Positions 9,156 through 17,871 of a DNA stretch of 64,000 bases are shown here, one piece after another. Below the pieces are notes generated by a model, which saw only the letters and a program-made list of their open reading frames with translations, had not been told where the DNA came from and made no database searches. Each line of letters opens with the position of its first letter. The stretch's first letter is position 1. Origin of the DNA: Halopiger goleimassiliensis. Its GTDB lineage: Archaea > Halobacteriota > Halobacteria > Halobacteriales > Natrialbaceae. The translations under genes and the position numbers were made by a program. The stretch covers positions 124,001 to 188,000 of the forward strand of contig NZ_HG315690.1 of NCBI RefSeq assembly GCF_000455345.1, read 5' to 3'.

Positions 9156-9635
9156 TTACTCGACGACGAGGTCGCCGACCTGCTGGAGCTCGTGGTAGGA
9201 GCAGATGTAGGTGGTCATCTCGCTGGAGGCTTCGAACTCGAGGGTCGCACTCTCGCCTTGGTCGCCGACGTCGTCGGTCTCCTCGAGGGTCTCGTCGTCG
9301 TCGTTACGGAGCTGGAGGTCGTGGGTTGCGCCGTCGCCGTTGGTCCACTCGATGGTGTACTCCTCGCCCTCCTCGAGGACGAGCGTCGGGTTCTCGACGC
9401 CGTCGATGTCGCCAGCAGTGCCTTCCCAGCCGGTGGTGTAGCCCTCGAGTTCGATCGTCTCGTCGGGCGAGATCTCGAACTCGTCGTCGCCGCCACCGGT
9501 GCTGTCGTCACCGTTACCGTCGCCGTTATCGTCGTCGCCGTTACCGTCGCCACCGCCGAGACAGCCAGCAGCGGTAATCGCGAGCGTCGAGGCTCCTGCG
9601 GCTTTCAGGACGGTTCGTCGCGTTCGTTTGGACAT
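9156..9635 (-). CDS. Cupredoxin (halocyanin-like) lipoprotein
   Basis: The ATG at 9635 gives 159 residues starting MSKRTRRTVLK, a twin-arginine signal followed by the lipobox ITAAGC with Cys25 as the lipidated residue. A Gly/Asp-rich tether (26-52) leads to a blue-copper fold. Copper ligands visible are His105 (ATHDLQL), Cys145 and His148 (ICSYHELQQVGD). The position normally held by the axial Met appears to be Gln152. Expected to be an extracellular membrane-anchored electron carrier. No redox partner is adjacent. Confidence 0.9.
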   Translation of the reverse strand: MSKRTRRTVLKAAGASTLAITAAGCLGGGDGNGDDDNGDGNGDDSTGGGDDEFEISPDETIELEGYTTGWEGTAGDIDGVENPTLVLEEGEEYTIEWTNGDGATHDLQLRNDDDETLEETDDVGDQGESATLEFEASSEMTTYICSYHELQQVGDLVVE

Positions 9636-9755
9636 ACTGCGTACGTCTCCGATAGGCGGCGCGACTCGTTGAAAAGGCGACTCGATTCCCACCGCGTGGG
9701 AGTGGGCGTGATCATGTTCGGGAGTACTAAACAACTCCGCTTCCGAGACGTCCGT

Positions 9756-10847
9756 CTATCGGCGTCGTGACCGCCGATACTGGACGGGCCACCGGTCGGC
9801 GGGATCCTCGGTGAAGCGTTCTGCAGCCTCGAGTCCGAAGTACGGGTTCCGGAGGAACTCCCGACCCACGAGCACGAGGTCGGCACGGCCGTTCCGAACG
9901 AGCGCCTCGGCCTGTTCGGGTTCCGTAATCCCGCCGACCGCGCCGACGGCCACGTCCGCGCCGTCGCGGATCGCTTCCGCGAACGGGACCTGGAAGTTCG
10001 GCCCGCCCGCGACGTCCTGCTCGGGGTGAATCCCGCCGGAACTGACGTCGACGAGATCGACGCCCAAGTCGGCCAGATCGTCGGCGAGACGCACCGAGTC
10101 CTCGAGCGTCCAGGACGCTCGGTCGTCGAGCCAGTCGGTGGCCGAGATACGGACGAAGACCGGCTTGTCGTCGGGCCAGACCTCCCGAACGGCTGCGGTC
10201 ACCTCCCGAACCAGCCGCGTCCGGTTCTCGAAGCTCCCGCCGTAGGCGTCATCGCGGCGGTTGGTCACCGGCGAGAGGAACTCGTGGAGCAGGTAGCCGT
10301 GGGCGGCGTGTACCTCGGCGATTTCGAAGCCCGCCTCTAGCGATCGGGCGGCCGCCGTCCGATACGCCTCGACGACCGCCTGCAGGTCGTCCTCGGTCGC
10401 TTTCGTGATCGCCGGCCGGTCGCCGGAGAACGGCGGATACGCGTCCGACGACGGGGAGAGGACCTCCCAACCGCCCTCCTCGGGCGACAGCGGCGTGTTC
10501 CCCTCCCAGGGGCGTCGTTTGCTCGCTTTGTGGCCCGCGTGGGCCAGTTGGATACCCGGCACGGCACCCTGCTCGCGGACGAACGACGCGATCGGCTCGA
10601 GGGCAGCCGCGTGGTCGTCGCTCCAGATACCCAGATCCGCGGGCGTAATCCGGCCGCGTGGCTCGACAGCGGTCGCCTCGGTCATGACGATCCCGGCACC
10701 GCCGACGGCGCGGCTGCCGTAGTGGACGCGATGCCACTCGGTGGGGAGACCGTCGGCGTCACAGGAGTACTGGCACATCGGGGAGACGGCGAGGCGGTTC
10801 GGAATTCGGCTGTCGCGCAACGTCACCGATTCGAACAGGTTCGACAT
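9756..10847 (-). CDS. NADH:flavin oxidoreductase, Old Yellow Enzyme family (YqjM-like)
   Basis: A 363-aa TIM-barrel FMN enzyme. SPMCQYS near residue 25 carries the Cys typical of the thermophilic-like (YqjM) OYE subgroup. Also present are QLAHAGHKAS, the HAAHGYLLHEFLSPVTNRR active-site segment with paired His, and the phosphate-binding end GGITEPEQAE...RADLVLVGREFLRNP. It likely reduces activated C=C bonds with NAD(P)H; the physiological substrate is unknown. It is divergent from the BtpA-type gene with a 103-nt spacer. Confidence 0.93.
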   Translation of the reverse strand: MSNLFESVTLRDSRIPNRLAVSPMCQYSCDADGLPTEWHRVHYGSRAVGGAGIVMTEATAVEPRGRITPADLGIWSDDHAAALEPIASFVREQGAVPGIQLAHAGHKASKRRPWEGNTPLSPEEGGWEVLSPSSDAYPPFSGDRPAITKATEDDLQAVVEAYRTAAARSLEAGFEIAEVHAAHGYLLHEFLSPVTNRRDDAYGGSFENRTRLVREVTAAVREVWPDDKPVFVRISATDWLDDRASWTLEDSVRLADDLADLGVDLVDVSSGGIHPEQDVAGGPNFQVPFAEAIRDGADVAVGAVGGITEPEQAEALVRNGRADLVLVGREFLRNPYFGLEAAERFTEDPADRWPVQYRRSRRR

Positions 10848-10950
10848 ACCCGGTCGTTACGACCTCGGTCCGAAAACGGCCGCGGAGGGGGCGGCCCTTG
10901 CCGGGTATCGAACCGGGCCGACTTATGTCACGGGGATCGACACTCGGAGT

Positions 10951-11793
10951 ATGTCTTCGACCGACTTGCTCGAGCGATTGGGGACGGCCCGGCCCGTCGT
11001 CGGCATGGTCCACCTGCCGCCGTTGCCCGGCGCGCCCGCGTTCGACGGCGACCGCGAGCTACTCCGCCGTCGCGCTCGCGAGGACGCGCGTCGACTGGAG
11101 GCGGGCGGCGTCGATGCGATCGTGATCGAGAACTTTGGCGACGCACCGTTCTACCCCGACGAGGTGCCCCCCCACGTCGTCGCGGAGATGACGGCGATCG
11201 CCTCGGAACTGCGGGACGCCGTCGACGTCCCGCTGGGCGTCAACGTGTTGCGAAACGACGCCGAAGCTGCGCTCTCGATTGCCGCAGCGGTTGACGCCGC
11301 GTTCGTCCGGGTCAACGTTCACGTCGGCGCAGCAACGACGGATCAGGGACTGCTCGAGGGGCGAGCACACGAGACGCTCCGACTGCGCGAGCGCATCGCG
11401 GCGGACGTCGCGATCCTGGCCGACGTCCACGTCAAACACGCCACGCCGGTCGGCGATACGGGGCTCGAGCGGGCGGCGATGGAAACGGTCGAGCGCGGCC
11501 GTGCGGACGGCGTGATCGTCTCCGGTCCTGGCACCGGAACCGAGACCGCGCTCGCGGACGTCGAGCGCGTTGCAGACGCGCTCTCGAGCGGCGACGACGG
11601 TGACGGGGCTGCAGACGTCCCGGTCTTCGTGGGCAGCGGCGTCACGGCCTCGAGCGTGGCGGAGGTCTTCGCCGCTGGGGCCGACGGCGTCATCGTCGGC
11701 ACGGCGCTCAAAGAAGGCGGCGAGACCACGAACCCGGTCTCACGCGAGCACGTCGAACGGGTAGTGTCGGCCGCTCGAGCGGCCGACGAGTAG
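10951..11793 (+). CDS. BtpA/SgcQ family TIM-barrel protein
   Basis: The ATG at 10951 gives 280 residues. The start RPVVGMVHLPPLPGAPAF and the GGVDAIVIENFGDAPFY, NVLRNDAEAALSIAAA, FVRVNVHVGA and DGVIVGTALKEGG segments identify the BtpA family. Cyanobacterial BtpA is needed for photosystem I stability; archaeal members have no known role, and the fold resembles phosphosugar or nucleobase enzymes. A TATA-like ACTTATG lies about 28 nt upstream. Three bases separate its stop from the end of the convergent iron alcohol dehydrogenase gene. Confidence 0.88.
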   Translation: MSSTDLLERLGTARPVVGMVHLPPLPGAPAFDGDRELLRRRAREDARRLEAGGVDAIVIENFGDAPFYPDEVPPHVVAEMTAIASELRDAVDVPLGVNVLRNDAEAALSIAAAVDAAFVRVNVHVGAATTDQGLLEGRAHETLRLRERIAADVAILADVHVKHATPVGDTGLERAAMETVERGRADGVIVSGPGTGTETALADVERVADALSSGDDGDGAADVPVFVGSGVTASSVAEVFAAGADGVIVGTALKEGGETTNPVSREHVERVVSAARAADE

Positions 11794-11796
11794 CGA

Positions 11797-13113
11797 CTAC
11801 TCCCAGTTGTAGAGGGCGTCCCGGAAGATTTCCGCGGCGTCTTCCGTCGTCACGGGCCGCGGATTGCACCGCAGCAACCGTTGCTGGGTCTCGACGGTCT
11901 GGCTCGCGAGCCAGTCGACGTCGTTCTCGGTGATGCCAGCGAGTTCGTTGAGGCCGCTGGGGATCACGTTGAGGTCCTGCTGGAGGCGAACGTACTCCCG
12001 TCGGGCCTGATCGGCGGCCTCCCGGGTTCCCATGCCGTCGGTGTCCGCGCCGAGCATCTCGGCGACCTCGACGAACCGCTCGGGGTCGCTGGCGGCGTTG
12101 TAGCCGAGCGTGCTCGCCGGCGTCAGGACGGCGATGGTCTCCCCGTGGTAGGTGTGGTACTTGTTGCCGACTGGATACGCCATCGCGTGACAGAGCGTCG
12201 CGCCGGCCGTCAGACCGGCGATCGCCCCGAACAGCGCGCCCTTGAGCATGGCGGCGCGAGCCTCCACGTCGTCGCCGTTGTGGACGACCCGCCGGACGTT
12301 GCCCGAGAGCAACTCGATGGCCTTCTCCGAGAACAGCTCGGTGAGTTCGGTTCGTCCCGCGTAGACGGGTCGTTCGCTCGGATCCGACGCCCGCAGGAGA
12401 CCGTCGAACGGGTGCGTGGTGTAGCCCTCGATTGCGTGTCCGAGCGCGTCCATCGCCGTCTTGGCGGTCTGTTCGGCCGGGAGGGTCGTCGTGAACGTCG
12501 GATCGAGGACGGCCGCATCGGCCCGGACGTGATTGCTCGAGATGGCTTCCTTGATCTCCTTCTCCTCGACGGCGAAGATGCCCACGGGCGAGATTTCGGC
12601 ACCGGTGCCGGCCGTTGTGGGCATGAGGATCAGCGGCGGCCCCGACTCGGTGAGCGACTCGCCGTTCCCGGTCGGCTCGGCGATGTAATCGAGTACCTCG
12701 CCGCCGTTTGCCACCACTGCGCGGGTCCCCTTGGCTACGTCCATACAGCTGCCGCCGCCGAAGCCGAGGTAGAAGTCGTAGCCGTCTTCGCCCTCGTTCT
12801 CGCGGACGAACTCGATACAGCTATCGACCGTCTCGATCGACGGCTCGCGCTCGACGCCGTTCCAGACGGTGACGTCGTAGCCGGCGTCCTCGAGGTGGTC
12901 AGTGACCCGGTCTGCGTGGCCGACGTCGACCAGCGTCTCGTCGGTGACGAGCAGGCCGTGAGCCCCCTCGGTGACGCCCTGCCCGGCCAACTGGAAGCCC
13001 AGTTCCTCGACGGCGTCTCGGCCGAACCGGATCTCGGGCAGCTGGAGGTGCCAGACGGTTTCCGGTCCGAGTTCGTGATCCGCGGCGGAGACGGATCGGT
13101 CGTACCCCCTCAT
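11797..13113 (-). CDS. Iron-containing alcohol dehydrogenase, hydroxyacid-oxoacid transhydrogenase-like
   Basis: A 438-aa group III dehydrogenase. Visible are the NAD site FGGGSCMDVAKG, LMPTTAGTGAEISPVGIF, and metal-binding residues in DALGHAIEGY and LCHAMAYPVGNKYHTYHGE. The last motif is like the ADHFE1 (hydroxyacid-oxoacid transhydrogenase) branch. The start codon overlaps the stop of the upstream metallo-hydrolase gene by four bases (ATGA), so the two are translationally coupled. A shared pathway, such as oxidising the hydroxyacid released from a lactone, is inference. Confidence 0.9.
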   Translation of the reverse strand: MRGYDRSVSAADHELGPETVWHLQLPEIRFGRDAVEELGFQLAGQGVTEGAHGLLVTDETLVDVGHADRVTDHLEDAGYDVTVWNGVEREPSIETVDSCIEFVRENEGEDGYDFYLGFGGGSCMDVAKGTRAVVANGGEVLDYIAEPTGNGESLTESGPPLILMPTTAGTGAEISPVGIFAVEEKEIKEAISSNHVRADAAVLDPTFTTTLPAEQTAKTAMDALGHAIEGYTTHPFDGLLRASDPSERPVYAGRTELTELFSEKAIELLSGNVRRVVHNGDDVEARAAMLKGALFGAIAGLTAGATLCHAMAYPVGNKYHTYHGETIAVLTPASTLGYNAASDPERFVEVAEMLGADTDGMGTREAADQARREYVRLQQDLNVIPSGLNELAGITENDVDWLASQTVETQQRLLRCNPRPVTTEDAAEIFRDALYNWE

Positions 13114-13913
13114 CGTCCCCAGCCGTCACGGATCGCCTCGAACTGCTCGGCGTCGTGCCCGTAGACGACCTCGGCGTCGTGGCGTCGCTCGATCTCCTTG
13201 ATCCGGTGAATGCTCTCCTGCCACTCGGTCTTGCCCCAGAGGAGGCCAACGCCCAGCGGAGCCTCGTCCTCGTAGTTCGGTGCCTGATAGACCTGGTCAC
13301 CGGTGAACACGAGAGTCTGGTCGTCGAGGTGAACCACCGTCCCGGTCAGCCCCGGCGTGTGACCCGGGAACCGCACGAACTCGACGTCCTCGAAGCGTTC
13401 CTCGCGATCACGGTGGATGATCTCCCAGTTCAGGTCGTGATCGAAGTCCTCGAGAACGTACGCGCCGCTTCCCGCCTCGGTTTTCGCGCTGTAGTAGGCG
13501 AACTTCAACTCCTTCTCGTGGACGTACACGGGCACGTCCGTCCCCGCGAAGAACTCGAGGCCGCCCGCGTGATCCAGGTGCAGGTGTGTCTGGAAGACGG
13601 CGTCGATGTCGTCGATGCTGTACCCGGCTTGCTCGAGGTCGTCGTCGAGTCGGTGCTCGTGGGCGTCGTACGGGTAAAACGCCTGGACGAGGTCCTCCGG
13701 CCAGTGGCCGTCCAGCGCGTCGTGGTGGGAGCCGGTATCCCAGAGGATGGTCGCTTCGGGGTGATCGATGACGAGGTTCCAGACCGGGATCTCGTCGTAC
13801 TCGAGGTCCGGGTTCGGCTCGTCGTGGGTCCCGACCGTCCGTCCCTCGACCATGTAGTTCTGGTCGCACTCGAGGCCGCCGCGGTAGATGACGTCGATCG
13901 TTGCATCAACCAT
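13110..13913 (-). CDS. Metallo-beta-lactamase-fold hydrolase, N-acyl-homoserine-lactonase-like
   Basis: The ATG at 13913 gives 267 residues. The zinc motif is THLHLDHAGG (HxHxDH), followed by further ligands in FPGHTPGL, FTGDQVYQ and VYGHD. The order and the NLVIDHPEATILWDTG opening match the AttM/AiiA-type lactonase branch. Members open acyl-homoserine lactones or other lactones. It is the promoter-proximal gene of a two-gene operon with the iron-dependent dehydrogenase. True quorum-quenching activity cannot be read from sequence; hydrolysis of a metabolic lactone is an equal alternative. Confidence 0.88.
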   Translation of the reverse strand: MVDATIDVIYRGGLECDQNYMVEGRTVGTHDEPNPDLEYDEIPVWNLVIDHPEATILWDTGSHHDALDGHWPEDLVQAFYPYDAHEHRLDDDLEQAGYSIDDIDAVFQTHLHLDHAGGLEFFAGTDVPVYVHEKELKFAYYSAKTEAGSGAYVLEDFDHDLNWEIIHRDREERFEDVEFVRFPGHTPGLTGTVVHLDDQTLVFTGDQVYQAPNYEDEAPLGVGLLWGKTEWQESIHRIKEIERRHDAEVVYGHDAEQFEAIRDGWGR

Positions 13914-13988
13914 GTGAAATCGATCCACGGTACACGCCAACGTACCGTCAGTAATAGCTGCCGTCTCGACACGGTCTGTGAAACGAGA

Positions 13989-15236
13989 CTAGAACGACGT
14001 TCCGAGTATCAGGGGGCCGATCAGTACTCCCATCAGGTGGACGCGCCGCGCCCGCAGTCGAACGGGGACCAGTCCCACCACTGCCGCGACCAGGAATACG
14101 ACGATCCCGACGACTCCGGTGAACAGGTACGAGAGGACGACCAGAAGGCCGAGCACTGCGGCCGAAATCCGCCAGTACGGGACGTCGCCGACGAACGCGA
14201 GGTAGGCGTCCCCGACGGCGACGACGAGCACGAAGCCGATCACGCCGGCGAGGACGACTCCCGCGACGAGAACGGGCACTTCGAGCGGTACGCCGACCTC
14301 CTCGACGGCGACCATGACGCCCGTTCGGGGCTGGTCGATCGCGACGAGTGCGAACAGCGCGAAGATCGTGTTGGCCGTATCGACGCCGCTCGTCGCGACG
14401 ATGTAGCCGCGGTCGCCGGCGTCGCCGGGAACCAGCACCAGGACGGCAACGGCGGCGATGGCCGCAGAAATCCCGGGGATGTACCCGACGATCGCGCCCG
14501 CGAGCGCGCCAGCGAGCGCAGTGACTGCGACCAGCCGTCGAGACAGTCGTATCGAATCGCCGCGCTGGGAGGGGACGCCGCCCCCGAAGACGGCGTCGAT
14601 CAACACCGGCGCGCCGAACAGGCCGGCAAACAGCGGCGCGAGGGTTCCGCCGGCCTCGAGCGGTGCGTTCGGCGAGAGATCCAGCGTCAGCACTCCGAGA
14701 CAGGTCGCCAGTGAAAAGGAGAAGGTCGCCACGAGACGGGCGCGCCAGGTGGGTTCCGAAGCGATCAACGCGACGGCCACGGCTGCGAGCAGGAGCGGCA
14801 GGTTGGCGCGAACCGTCGGATAGACGGTCGTCACGCTCCAGGTCACCGGAATCGCCAGCGGCACTGCGGCGACGACGGCGAGCAGGCTCCCGATAGCCGA
14901 CAGCCGGATGGCTTCGTGGCCCCGGCCCGCGAGGACCATCCGGTGTCCAGGCAGTGCGGTCACGGCCATCTCCGCGTCGGGAACCCCGAGGGCCATCGCC
15001 GGGACCGCGTTCAAAAAGGTGTGGACGACCCCCGCCGCGAGCATCGCACAGCCGACGAACAGCGGCGGCCCGGGAACGGCGGTGGCGAACCCCGCGAGCA
15101 ACAGCGCGAAGTTGTTGGCGTGCAATCCCGGAACGAGGCCGCTACAGCATCCCAGCAACGCTCCCGCGAACACCCATCCTACCACCTGCAGCGTGAAGAC
15201 GGGATCGACGACGACCTCGAGTCCGGAGCCGACCAT
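13989..15236 (-). CDS. TctA-family membrane permease
   Basis: A 415-aa protein with about ten to twelve hydrophobic segments and the TctA signature layout: an N-terminal GLVPGLHANNFALLLAGF loop and a repeated IVGYIPGISAAIAAVAVL loop in the second half (internal pseudo-symmetry). Bacterial TctA works with TctB and the periplasmic TctC to import tricarboxylates, but no TctB or TctC gene is adjacent, as is usual in archaea. A TATA-like GTTTAAAT about 27 nt before the ATG indicates a leaderless mRNA. Confidence 0.85.
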   Translation of the reverse strand: MVGSGLEVVVDPVFTLQVVGWVFAGALLGCCSGLVPGLHANNFALLLAGFATAVPGPPLFVGCAMLAAGVVHTFLNAVPAMALGVPDAEMAVTALPGHRMVLAGRGHEAIRLSAIGSLLAVVAAVPLAIPVTWSVTTVYPTVRANLPLLLAAVAVALIASEPTWRARLVATFSFSLATCLGVLTLDLSPNAPLEAGGTLAPLFAGLFGAPVLIDAVFGGGVPSQRGDSIRLSRRLVAVTALAGALAGAIVGYIPGISAAIAAVAVLVLVPGDAGDRGYIVATSGVDTANTIFALFALVAIDQPRTGVMVAVEEVGVPLEVPVLVAGVVLAGVIGFVLVVAVGDAYLAFVGDVPYWRISAAVLGLLVVLSYLFTGVVGIVVFLVAAVVGLVPVRLRARRVHLMGVLIGPLILGTSF

Positions 15237-15491
15237 TCGTCGATTCTGGCCCGGGGTTCGGATTTAAACCCGCGGCTCGCGACGTTCGATCGGTCGGGGC
15301 CGATCGGACCGACCTGACTGGGCAGAACGGTTTCCCCCTGAGTGGCCGAACCGATCGCTATGACAGACAGTTCGCTCGAGCCAGTACTTCTGCTTGCCCT
15401 TCTCGGAACTCGAACGGCTCCTTCGTATTCGTGGTACCGCCACCCCGCCGCGATGGCCACACCCACAGCTGGATAGCTTTCGTCGACGTCG

Positions 15492-15497
15492 AAAAAA
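15492..15497 (-). terminator. Oligo-T transcription termination signal after rpl12
   Basis: Six consecutive T on the minus strand, 29 nt after the rpl12 stop codon and after GC-rich sequence, fit the U-tract style of archaeal termination. The remaining sequence to 15236 holds no convincing gene; a 38-codon frame from 15360 on the plus strand is too short to support. Confidence 0.45.
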
Positions 15498-15525
15498 CGC
15501 GTTCTCGAACGGCTCGTGATCCGAC

Positions 15526-15876
15526 TTAACCGAAGAGTTCGCCGAGGCCCTCGCCACCGGCGTCCTCGTCTTCGTCGTCGTCCTCGTCCGTCGTGTCCGG
15601 CACGTCGGACTCGCCTTCTTCCTCCTCCGCGGCTTCGTCGCCTTCGTCCGCAGCGGCACCAGCGGCCCCACCAGCGGCAGCACCCGCAGCGGCGGGTGCA
15701 GCAGCGGCCTCCTCGACGGCCTCGTCGATGTCGACGTCCTCGAGCGCGGCGACGAGCGCCTTCACGCGGGACTCTTCGACGTCGACGCCGGCGGCGTCGA
15801 GCACGTCCGTGAGGTTGTCTTCGTTGATCTCTTCGCCCGATTCGTTCAGGATGAGTGCAGCGTATACGTATTCCAT
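15526..15876 (-). CDS. rpl12: 50S ribosomal protein P1 (archaeal L12)
   Basis: A 116-aa stalk protein starting [22 protein letters not shown]. It has a helical dimerisation domain (1-58), an Ala/Gly-rich hinge (about 59-80) and an acidic tail ending [10 protein letters not shown] that recruits translational GTPases. P1 dimers bind the C-terminal half of L10/P0. The gene is the last of rpl1-rpl10-rpl12, 24 nt downstream of rpl10. Confidence 0.98.
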   Translation of the reverse strand: MEYVYAALILNESGEEINEDNLTDVLDAAGVDVEESRVKALVAALEDVDIDEAVEEAAAAPAAAGAAAGGAAGAAADEGDEAAEEEEGESDVPDTTDEDDDEDEDAGGEGLGELFG

Positions 15877-15900
15877 TGTTGTATCCTCCGTTGGTCGTGA

Positions 15901-16947
15901 TTAGCCGAACATCGCACCGAGCCCTTCGCCGCCGGCGTCGTCGTCATCGTCGTCTTCGTCTTCGTCGGCGGCCTCGTCGGCCTCGGCGTCGTCTTGGTCG
16001 TCTGCCGATTCGTCCGTGTCCTCGTCGGCCTCGACGGCCGGCTCAGCAGCGGGTGCCTCGACGCCCTGTAGCTCCTCGGGCAGAGCCTCCTCGTCGTCGA
16101 TCTGGGCCGCGAGCGCACGGACCTGTGCGTCGGCCTTGGTAACGAGGTCGGGCATCAACTCTTCGTCCTCGATCGCGGCGTGCAAACCGAGGCTCTTGGC
16201 TTCGCCCGTGGCCTTGGCGACGAGCGTCGGGACCGTCGTCGTGGTCGGGTACTCCGCGTTGACCGCGAGGTTCCGAGCACGCGCGGCGGCCGTCCGAACG
16301 TCGCTCTCGTAGGCCTCGACATCGATGTCGAGGTCCTCGGGTCCGAAGAGGACGCCGTCGGCGATGACGGCGCGCAGGTCGAGGCCGACCTCCTTCGGTT
16401 CGATTCCGAGTTCGTTGAGGACGTTCGCCACGTCGGCGGGAACTTCCTCGCCGGCCTCGAGGACCGTCGAGTCCTCCATGACCTGGATCGAACCGTCCTC
16501 GATCCGTGCGTTCGCGCCGATGCTCTGGAGTTCGCCGACGAACGGCCCCGGATCGACGCCCGTGTCCCCTTCGGGGATCACGATGTCGTTCGGAGCGACC
16601 TCGCCCTCGTTGATCGGTGCGGGCGTCTTCGATTCCTCGAGTTCCTTGTAGAGCGCGAAGGGGTTGTCGTTCGTCGCGACGAGCCCGACGTGGCCCTCGA
16701 CTTCGTCGACGAGGCCGTCGTAACCGGCGGCCTCGAGCGCGCGGATCTGCAGGGTGTTACGGCTGACCCGCAACTCGGCGGTGCCGTAGAGATCGCGGCG
16801 CATATCCTGCAGTTGCTTCGAGGGGATACCGGTCAGACCGACGATGCCGACGCTGTCGTAGTCCTCGAGGAGATCGGTGAGCTCCTCGACTTCCTCTTTC
16901 TTCCACTGGGGAAGGTTCTCGGTTTTGCGATCTGCCTGTGCGCTCAT
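15901..16947 (-). CDS. rpl10: 50S ribosomal protein L10 (P0), stalk base
   Basis: With the ATG at 16947 the protein is 348 aa, normal for archaeal P0. It has the rRNA-binding N-terminal domain ([19 protein letters not shown] ... [15 protein letters not shown] ... ELRVSRNTL), the archaeal/eukaryal insertion domain (about 105-185), the P1-binding helices, and a long Asp/Glu linker ending [10 protein letters not shown]. That tail nearly matches the P1 tail, as expected since both bind elongation factors. The start lies one base after the rpl1 stop, so translation is coupled. Confidence 0.98.
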   Translation of the reverse strand: MSAQADRKTENLPQWKKEEVEELTDLLEDYDSVGIVGLTGIPSKQLQDMRRDLYGTAELRVSRNTLQIRALEAAGYDGLVDEVEGHVGLVATNDNPFALYKELEESKTPAPINEGEVAPNDIVIPEGDTGVDPGPFVGELQSIGANARIEDGSIQVMEDSTVLEAGEEVPADVANVLNELGIEPKEVGLDLRAVIADGVLFGPEDLDIDVEAYESDVRTAAARARNLAVNAEYPTTTTVPTLVAKATGEAKSLGLHAAIEDEELMPDLVTKADAQVRALAAQIDDEEALPEELQGVEAPAAEPAVEADEDTDESADDQDDAEADEAADEDEDDDDDDAGGEGLGAMFG

Positions 16948-16948
16948 G

Positions 16949-17581
16949 TTAGACCACCTCAACGGACGGGCCCATCGTCGTCTTCACGTAGACGGCGTCG
17001 ATGTTCTGGGGCCCCTTCTCGAGGTCGGCGTGCAGGCGTCGCAGGATGACGTCGATGTTGTCGGCGACCTCCTCGGCGTCCATTGCTTCGGAACCGACCA
17101 GCGTGTGGAACGTGCGTCGGTCACCCGAGCGAAGCTGCACGGTGTTTTTGAGCCGGTTGACGGTCTCGACGACGTCCTCGTCGGGCGAGAGCGGGTCCGG
17201 CATCTTCCCCCGGGGACCGAGGATGGTACCCAGGTGCCGGGCGACGTCTTGCATCATCGCCTCCTCGGCGATGAAGAAGTCCGTCTCGTCGGCCATATCC
17301 TTGGCTTCGTCGTCGTCAAGGTCGGCCACGTCGTCCTCCGAGAGGACCTCGTCCGCGACCTCTTCGGCGCGGACGGCGGTCTCACCTTCGGCGATAACGA
17401 CGATGCGCGTCTCCTGTCCGGTACCGGACGGGAGCACGACGGACTCGTCAACACGGTTCGACGGTTCGTTCAGGTCAAGGTCGCGCAGGTTGATCGCGAG
17501 GTCGACCGTCTCGGTAAAGTTCCGATCCGGCGCTTCCTCGAGTGCGCGACTTACTGCTGTTTCGATATCCGAATCTGCCAT
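16949..17581 (-). CDS. rpl1: 50S ribosomal protein L1
   Basis: A 210-aa L1 with the conserved [14 protein letters not shown] loop near residues 117-130 and the C-terminal [10 protein letters not shown] segment that contacts 23S rRNA. It is the first gene of the stalk operon. In methanogens and halobacteria L1 represses its own operon by binding a structure in the mRNA that mimics its rRNA site; the structured leader directly upstream (17582-17645) fits that scheme. A GGAGGTG ribosome-binding site precedes the ATG. Confidence 0.98.
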   Translation of the reverse strand: MADSDIETAVSRALEEAPDRNFTETVDLAINLRDLDLNEPSNRVDESVVLPSGTGQETRIVVIAEGETAVRAEEVADEVLSEDDVADLDDDEAKDMADETDFFIAEEAMMQDVARHLGTILGPRGKMPDPLSPDEDVVETVNRLKNTVQLRSGDRRTFHTLVGSEAMDAEEVADNIDVILRRLHADLEKGPQNIDAVYVKTTMGPSVEVV

Positions 17582-17590
17582 CGTTCACCT

Positions 17591-17640
17591 CCGTAGTACG
17601 CAGGACGCTCCTACGGGTCAGTGAAACAGGCAAGGCCTGT
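17591..17640 (-). promoter_or_regulatory. rpl1 mRNA leader with two hairpins, likely L1 autoregulatory site
   Basis: In the roughly 64-nt untranslated leader a hairpin with CCGTAG/CTACGG arms (17591-17616), which also contains an inner AGGA-GCG-TCCT stem, runs directly into the GGAGGTG ribosome-binding site. A second hairpin with ACAGGC/GCCTGT arms lies at 17626-17640. The first would mask the ribosome-binding site. L1 leader control is established in archaea; that this exact hairpin is the site is inference. Confidence 0.5.
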
Positions 17641-17667
17641 CTCTGTTGAAGCAAGAAGCATCGCGGA

Positions 17668-17675
17668 CTTAAACC
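17668..17675 (-). promoter_or_regulatory. TATA box of the rpl1-rpl10-rpl12 operon
   Basis: GTTTAAG on the minus strand. Transcription should begin about 25 nt downstream, near 17645, giving a leader of about 64 nt. This contrasts with the leaderless rpl11 transcript. Confidence 0.5.
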
Positions 17676-17871
17676 CGTCGAACTGGATTCCCGATCGATG
17701 CCACTTCTCGCGCTCCCGGAACCCGAATTACCGGATCGGTATCGGCACCTCTCGTACGTGGGATCAAAAAACCATACCGGCTAAAATCGATGGCCACAGG
17801 GTTCGTGTCGGATAATAGTCCAATCACGTTGAGCAAAACTTCTATGTGCAGTGATGGTGAAACGTAGGATA

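Noticed and set aside
13155-14714. 519-codon plus-strand frame opposite the lactonase and TctA genes
   Set aside because: It runs antisense to two genes with clear motifs and has no domain of its own.
15360-15476. 38-codon frame after the ribosomal stalk operon
   Set aside because: It has an ATG and a hydrophobic start, but it lacks a promoter, a ribosome-binding site and any recognisable family. It could be chance.
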